From: Bacillota bacterium
GTDB lineage: Bacteria > Bacillota > Clostridia > Peptostreptococcales > Anaerovoracaceae
Assembly: GCA_017936025.1 (NCBI GenBank)
Contig: JAGBGL010000174.1
Coordinates: 1-10,206 of the forward strand
Reading direction: 5' to 3'
Length of the DNA: 10,206 nt
Positions 6,941-10,206 of the stretch are shown here, piece after piece. The notes beneath the pieces were generated by a model. The model had not been told where the DNA came from and did not search any database. It worked only from the letters and a program-made list of their open reading frames with translations. Within the stretch, counting starts at the first letter, position 1. Each line of letters opens with the position of its first letter. A program made the translations under genes and the position numbers.

Positions 6941-7885
6941 TTATCTCATTATGATATATACCATATATGCTGCGTAGAGAATGATGTAGAAAATACCCCA
7001 TTTTCTTGTGATGTGTCTGTTTTTTAAACATGGGATCATTACGAGTATGCTTGCTAATGTATCAAATGCGGCATCGTATACACTGTTCATTTCTACGCTT
7101 ACAGGATGAATTGTAACGGAAAGTCCAAGTACAAACAGGATATTGAACAGGTTGGATCCGATAACATTTCCTATTGCGATGTCTGTTTCACCTTTGACAG
7201 CTGCAGTTACGCTTGTCACCCATTCAGGGAGAGATGTTCCGATGGCAACAATAGTAAGGCCCACCAGTGTTTCGTCGATACCGAAAGATGTTGCGATAGA
7301 GCTGGCACTATCTACTACCAGATCTCCGCCGAAAATGATACCGGCAAGACCTATTACGGATAACACGATGCTCTTTGGCAGGTTAACTTTTTCAACCTTT
7401 TCTTCATTATGAGTTGCAGGGTTTGCAAGAGCTTTGCACACCATGTTTATGATGAAATACGCGAATAAAGCAAGGAAGATAATACCCTCTATTCTTGAAA
7501 AATGCAGGTCAGGCTGATTGCCGACGCTGATAAGGGCAAATGCGGCGAACATTACAACTGCGATTATTGAGAGCGGGAATTCATCTTTTATTGTTTCTTT
7601 CTGTACAGGGCAGGCTTTAATTATGGAAGCAAAACCAAGTACCATTAGCAGGTTAAAAATGTTGGAACCAAGTACGTTGCCGACTGCGATACCGTTGTTT
7701 CCTGCCAGTGCGGCAGTGATACTTACAGCTGCTTCCGGAGCGCTTGTTCCCATTGCAACGATGGTGAGTCCTATTATGATAGACGGAATTTTAAAAAATC
7801 TTGCAATTGCAGAGCTTCCATCCACGAAAAAGTCAGCACCTTTTACCAGTAAAACAAAGCCTGTTATTAATAAAATGTAATCCAT
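6941..7885 (-). CDS. CaCA-family calcium/sodium antiporter (YrbG-like)
   Basis: 314 residues with about ten hydrophobic segments in two homologous halves, the layout of bacterial Ca2+/cation antiporters. The alpha-1 repeat has GTSAPE (46-51) and GNVLGSNIFN (69-78); the alpha-2 repeat has GTSLPE (216-221) and GNVIGSNLFN (239-248). Glu51 and Glu221 are the expected ion-binding acids. Asn248 sits where NCX_Mj and the potassium-dependent exchangers have Asp. Such proteins export Ca2+ from the cell using a Na+ or H+ gradient; the coupling ion cannot be read from sequence. A polar cytoplasmic-type loop (about 150-172) separates the halves. On the minus strand AAAGGA lies about 7 nt before the ATG. 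The gene has its own promoter and terminator, so it is probably monocistronic. Confidence 0.92.
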   Translation of the reverse strand: MDYILLITGFVLLVKGADFFVDGSSAIARFFKIPSIIIGLTIVAMGTSAPEAAVSITAALAGNNGIAVGNVLGSNIFNLLMVLGFASIIKACPVQKETIKDEFPLSIIAVVMFAAFALISVGNQPDLHFSRIEGIIFLALFAYFIINMVCKALANPATHNEEKVEKVNLPKSIVLSVIGLAGIIFGGDLVVDSASSIATSFGIDETLVGLTIVAIGTSLPEWVTSVTAAVKGETDIAIGNVIGSNLFNILFVLGLSVTIHPVSVEMNSVYDAAFDTLASILVMIPCLKNRHITRKWGIFYIILYAAYMVYIIMR

Positions 7886-7918
7886 AAATATGTCCTTTCA
7901 CTAAATCGTATAAAAGAA

Positions 7919-7947
7919 ATTTTAATGTGGCAGTAATCATTTGTCAA
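7919..7947 (-). promoter_or_regulatory. Sigma-A-type promoter for the CaCA exchanger
   Basis: On the minus strand TTGACA (7942-7947) and TAAAAT (7919-7924) are separated by exactly 17 nt. Transcription would begin near 7912, giving a leader of about 27 nt before the ATG at 7885. Confidence 0.72.
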
Positions 7948-7973
7948 CTCATTACTTTGCTGTCTTTTTACTG

Positions 7974-7997
7974 TCACACTTTAAGCTGTGAAAGTGA
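7974..7997. promoter_or_regulatory. Overlapping inverted repeats upstream of the TrpR-like gene (possible operator)
   Basis: TCACA (7974-7978) is inverted as TGTGA (7987-7991) with an 8-nt spacer. Overlapping it, CACTTT (7977-7982) is inverted as AAAGTG (7991-7996). The site lies between the two divergent -35 boxes, just upstream of the one at 8004. Binding by a regulator is inference only; arms are short and AT-rich sequence gives such repeats by chance. Confidence 0.35.
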
Positions 7998-8003
7998 AAA
8001 TTG

Positions 8004-8033
8004 TTGACTGGGACACTATCTGCGTATTATAAT
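8004..8033 (+). promoter_or_regulatory. Sigma-A-type promoter for the TrpR-like regulator gene
   Basis: TTGACT (8004-8009) and a perfect TATAAT (8028-8033) are separated by 18 nt. Transcription would start near 8040, leaving a leader of about 53 nt. Confidence 0.75.
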
Positions 8034-8040
8034 TATCGTA

Positions 8041-8066
8041 ACAGTCCGGATTATATGAAAGACTGT
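8041..8066 (+). repeat. Inverted repeat in the leader of the TrpR-like gene
   Basis: ACAGTC (8041-8046) is exactly inverted as GACTGT (8061-8066) around 14 nt. It begins at the predicted transcription start, so it could be an operator arm pair or a weak 5' hairpin in the transcript. No T-tract follows, so it is not a terminator. Confidence 0.4.
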
Positions 8067-8092
8067 ATTTTATAGGAAAGAGGTACGGTTAA

Positions 8093-8389
8093 ATGTCCTA
8101 CGAATCTAAGTTTAAACGTGAAGATATCGATGAATTGTTTCAGGCTATCCTGATGCTGGAAGACGAAGAAGACTGCTACCGTTTCTTTGAGGATATCTGT
8201 ACGATCAATGAGATACATTCCATTGCTCAGAGACTGCAGGTTGCAAAGCTGTTATCTGAAAAGAAGACTTACAGCGAGATCGAAGAAATCACAAAAGCAT
8301 CTACAGCCACTATCAGCCGTATCAATAAATGTCTGATATACGGTTCCGACGGATATAAGAGAATTCTGGAACGTATGCAGGAACGCTAA
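8093..8389 (+). CDS. YerC/YecD-family TrpR-related DNA-binding protein
   Basis: 98 residues, the usual length for this family. The protein is all-helical with a TrpR-like core: SIAQRLQVAKLL (43-54), then a helix-turn-helix at about 59-82 (TYSEIEEITKASTATISRIN). The fold and motif order match the YerC/YecD proteins of Firmicutes, which are related to the tryptophan repressor; their ligand and targets are not well established, and tryptophan should not be assumed. It is a cytoplasmic, presumably dimeric DNA-binding protein. AGGAAAGAGG at 8074-8083 lies 9 nt before the ATG. It has its own promoter with nearby inverted repeats, which makes autoregulation a reasonable guess, and a hairpin terminator follows. 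No tryptophan biosynthesis gene is nearby. Confidence 0.9.
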   Translation: MSYESKFKREDIDELFQAILMLEDEEDCYRFFEDICTINEIHSIAQRLQVAKLLSEKKTYSEIEEITKASTATISRINKCLIYGSDGYKRILERMQER

Positions 8390-8409
8390 TAATAAAAAAT
8401 GAACAAGAT

Positions 8410-8437
8410 ACAGCGGAACGGAATGTTCCGCTGTTTT
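8410..8437 (+). terminator. Hairpin terminator between the TrpR-like and PPTase genes
   Basis: A perfect 10-bp stem, ACAGCGGAAC (8410-8419) with GTTCCGCTGT (8425-8434), has a 5-nt loop and is followed by a short T run (8434-8437, the first T being in the stem). The T run is short, so termination may be partial. GGAG, the ribosome binding site of the next gene, starts immediately after it at 8438. Confidence 0.68.
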
Positions 8438-8447
8438 GGAGTGCAGA

Positions 8448-8975
8448 ATGTATTTATTCATTTGTGAAAATTATAAGGACCGGGGCACAACAGATGAACT
8501 GGTCAATATATCGCTGGAAGCATTCATTGCAGAATCCGGGTTTGATGCAGACGGCAGTTCCCGGGAAATACTCAGGACGGAAAAAGGAAAACCTTATTTT
8601 AAAGAGCTGCCTGTGCAGTTTTCTGTAAGCCATACCGGGGATGTATGGGTGTGCCTGATGACGGCAGGAGATAAACCTGTCGGCGTTGATATCCAGGCCG
8701 TAAGAGACTACAGTTATGAGAAGATCGCTGCAAGATATTATACGCAGGCAGAGCAGCGTCTGGTCCGGGAGCATGGAGCTGATGAGTTTTTCAGGATATG
8801 GACGTGTAAAGAAGCCTATGCTAAATATACCGGCAGGGGCCTTGGAAGCTATTTGAAGGATGCTTCCACTATATATAATAAAGAAGTGGAATTTGCAGAA
8901 ATAAAAATCAGTGACGGTATCAAAGGTGCCTGCTGTATCAAGGAGAAAAAAGATTTATGGGTAAGAATGATTTGA
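8448..8975 (+). CDS. 4'-phosphopantetheinyl transferase superfamily protein (Sfp-type)
   Basis: 175 residues from the ATG at 8448, preceded by GGAG at 8438-8441; a longer frame from TTG at 8436 would overlap that site and is less likely. The enzyme class transfers phosphopantetheine from coenzyme A to a serine of carrier proteins. Family signatures are present in order: KGKPYF (46-51), FSVSHTGD (58-65), VGVDIQ with the Mg-binding Asp81, and WTCKEAYAKYTGRGL (118-132) with Glu122. At 175 residues it is shorter than Sfp (about 224), mainly in the N-terminal half. No polyketide, peptide synthetase or fatty-acid carrier gene is in the window, so its target is unknown. It overlaps the transporter gene by 19 nt, suggesting translational coupling. 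Confidence 0.88.
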   Translation: MYLFICENYKDRGTTDELVNISLEAFIAESGFDADGSSREILRTEKGKPYFKELPVQFSVSHTGDVWVCLMTAGDKPVGVDIQAVRDYSYEKIAARYYTQAEQRLVREHGADEFFRIWTCKEAYAKYTGRGLGSYLKDASTIYNKEVEFAEIKISDGIKGACCIKEKKDLWVRMI

Positions 8976-9895
8976 CAAAGGCATACGTAGCAGCAGTATT
9001 TTTCTCGTTTTTAGTGGGATTTTCGTTTCTGTGGATCAAGCTGTGTATTCCGTATGCGGACAGCCTACATATACTGGCACACAGATTCAATTTTGCACTG
9101 CTGACACTGATACTGGTAATAGTATTTAAAATCGCGAAAGTGGATCTTAAAGGCAAACCGAAGAAGAATCTGATGATTACAGCCGGATGCTATGTGGGCT
9201 TTATGTTTTTCCAGGTAATCGGCATGTACTTTGCGACTTCCATCGAAGGCGCGATCATTTTTGCGGCTATTCCGGTAATGGTACAGATAATCGCAGCTGT
9301 ATTCCTCGGTGAGAAAACGACCTGGAGGCATAATGTGTTTGTGGCAGTCAGTGCGTGTGCGCTGATCATTATGGTTATTCTGGGAAGCAGCGATATTTCC
9401 GTAGATCCTTTCGGAACTGTCATGCTGTTCCTTTCCAGCATATGCATGGCTCTGAGCAATGTATTTATGAGATATGTGAGAAATCAGTATAAGCCGATCG
9501 AAATTTCAACAGCGATCATCGTGATGGGTACGGTAGTGTTCAATCTGATGTTTATTATAAAGGGAATGTTTGCAGGAAATGAAATCGGATATTTCGAACC
9601 ATACAAGAATATAGAATTCATTATAGGTATGGTTTATCTGGGGTCCGGATGCATCCTGGTTTCTGCACAGATCATGGCATATATGCAGAGTAAACTGCAG
9701 GCAGCTAAGGCCTCCATTTTCAGTAACGTATCTACAGCGATAACGATTGTTGCAGGTGCACTTATTCTGGGGGAACCTCTGAGAGAATATCACATTATCT
9801 GTACTGCATTTATTATCGCAGGCGTTGTTGGTCTGAACTTTTTCGGCAATAAAGGAGGCATGAAGAATGAAGTTTCAGTTTCTAATGGAAAATAA
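8957..9895 (+). CDS. EamA/DMT-family transporter
   Basis: 312 residues with about ten membrane segments arranged as two EamA repeats. The first repeat ends with FLGEKTTW (116-123) and the second with LGEPLREY (271-278), the paired conserved motif of drug/metabolite transporters. Members export or import small metabolites such as amino acids or nucleotide precursors; substrate cannot be predicted here. The ATG at 8957 lies inside the 3' end of the PPTase gene, with AGGAG at 8941-8945 upstream. Its own last 29 nt overlap the next gene. The soluble tail of about 18 residues after the last membrane segment is encoded in this overlap zone. Confidence 0.9.
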   Translation: MGKNDLTKAYVAAVFFSFLVGFSFLWIKLCIPYADSLHILAHRFNFALLTLILVIVFKIAKVDLKGKPKKNLMITAGCYVGFMFFQVIGMYFATSIEGAIIFAAIPVMVQIIAAVFLGEKTTWRHNVFVAVSACALIIMVILGSSDISVDPFGTVMLFLSSICMALSNVFMRYVRNQYKPIEISTAIIVMGTVVFNLMFIIKGMFAGNEIGYFEPYKNIEFIIGMVYLGSGCILVSAQIMAYMQSKLQAAKASIFSNVSTAITIVAGALILGEPLREYHIICTAFIIAGVVGLNFFGNKGGMKNEVSVSNGK

Positions 9896-10206
9896 GACAG
9901 ACAGAGACGGGTTTGTTGCAGAGCACGGACTGTCAGTATATATAGAAGCACATGGAAGAAAGATACTGTTTGATACAGGGGCTTCCGGATTGTTTTTAAA
10001 GAATGCGGAAAAACTAGAAGTGAAGCTGGAAGAAGTGGAAGACCTGGTGATCAGTCATGGTCACTATGACCATACAGGCGGCGTTCCGGCATTCTGTGAG
10101 ATCAACAAGATCGCCCCGGTATATGTTCATGAAAATGCTTTTTATGAGAACTTCAGCCTGAATGAGAACGGGGAGCGCTCCATGGACAGCATCCAGTGGA
10201 CAGACC
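9867..10206 (+). CDS. Metallo-beta-lactamase-fold hydrolase (partial, 3' end outside window)
   Basis: 113 codons are visible and the frame stays open at the window end. The ATG at 9867 is chosen because AAAGGAGG at 9851-9858 lies 8 nt upstream; the ATG at 9860 is in the transporter frame. The MBL zinc motif is SHGHYDHTGG (63-72), giving His64, His66, Asp68 and His69, preceded by the usual strand ending in LFDTG (34-38). The wording ISHGHYDHTGGVPAF is typical of the MBL subgroup annotated as 7,8-dihydropterin-6-methyl-aminobenzene-phosphate-synthase-like; the substrate of most bacterial members is unknown. It overlaps the transporter gene by 29 nt in another frame, so translation is probably coupled. 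The downstream catalytic histidines lie beyond the window and cannot be checked. Confidence 0.87.
   Translation, partial: MKFQFLMENKTDRDGFVAEHGLSVYIEAHGRKILFDTGASGLFLKNAEKLEVKLEEVEDLVISHGHYDHTGGVPAFCEINKIAPVYVHENAFYENFSLNENGERSMDSIQWTD

Noticed and set aside
7518..7880. Plus-strand 120-codon open frame antisense to the exchanger gene
   Set aside because: It mirrors the conserved minus-strand CaCA gene, has no ribosome binding site of note, and resembles no family.
7943..8008. GTCAAC (7943-7948) inverted as GTTGAC (8003-8008) in the divergent region
   Set aside because: These are the two -35 boxes of the divergent promoters, which are inverted copies by nature; no extra pairing extends beyond them.

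Overview
The window looks like chromosomal core sequence from a low-to-moderate-GC Firmicute, most likely an anaerobic member of the Clostridia (Eubacteriales). This rests on strong AGGAGG-type ribosome binding sites, purine-rich leaders, short intergenic gaps, a YerC-type TrpR-like regulator, and an FtsEX/coiled-coil hydrolase/CtpA-type protease cluster. I cannot assign a genus from sequence alone. I see no tRNA, rRNA, CRISPR array, insertion sequence, integrase, phage gene or attachment site, and no abrupt change of base composition.

Layout, left to right. (1) 2-544 is the 3' end of a transketolase C-terminal subunit gene, closed by a strong intrinsic terminator. (2) 638-1087 encodes a small membrane-anchored protein with a PrcB-like C-terminal domain. 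(3) 1148-6890 is one apparent transcription unit with a near-consensus promoter: ftsE, ftsX, a secreted coiled-coil M23 peptidoglycan hydrolase, recJ, and a membrane-anchored S41/PDZ protease. Gaps inside it are 12-16 nt, and a terminator follows the last gene. (4) 6941-7885 (minus strand) encodes a CaCA-family cation/Ca2+ exchanger with its own promoter and terminator, convergent with the protease gene. (5) 7886-8092 is a divergent promoter region with recognisable -35/-10 boxes on both strands and several inverted repeats. (6) 8093-8389 encodes the YerC/YecD-type TrpR-related regulator, ending in a hairpin. (7) 8448-10206 is a translationally overlapping trio: an Sfp-type phosphopantetheinyl transferase, an EamA/DMT transporter, and a metallo-beta-lactamase-fold hydrolase cut by the window edge.

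The clearest functional theme is cell-wall cleavage at division. FtsEX is the ATP-driven membrane switch. The adjacent coiled-coil M23 enzyme, with an intact zinc site, is its likely direct target. The S41 protease is a plausible processor of envelope proteins. recJ (DNA repair) is embedded in the same unit with no obvious functional link. The last three genes share overlapping reading frames but no pathway I can name. Nothing here is clearly an undescribed system; the findings are modest and graded accordingly.
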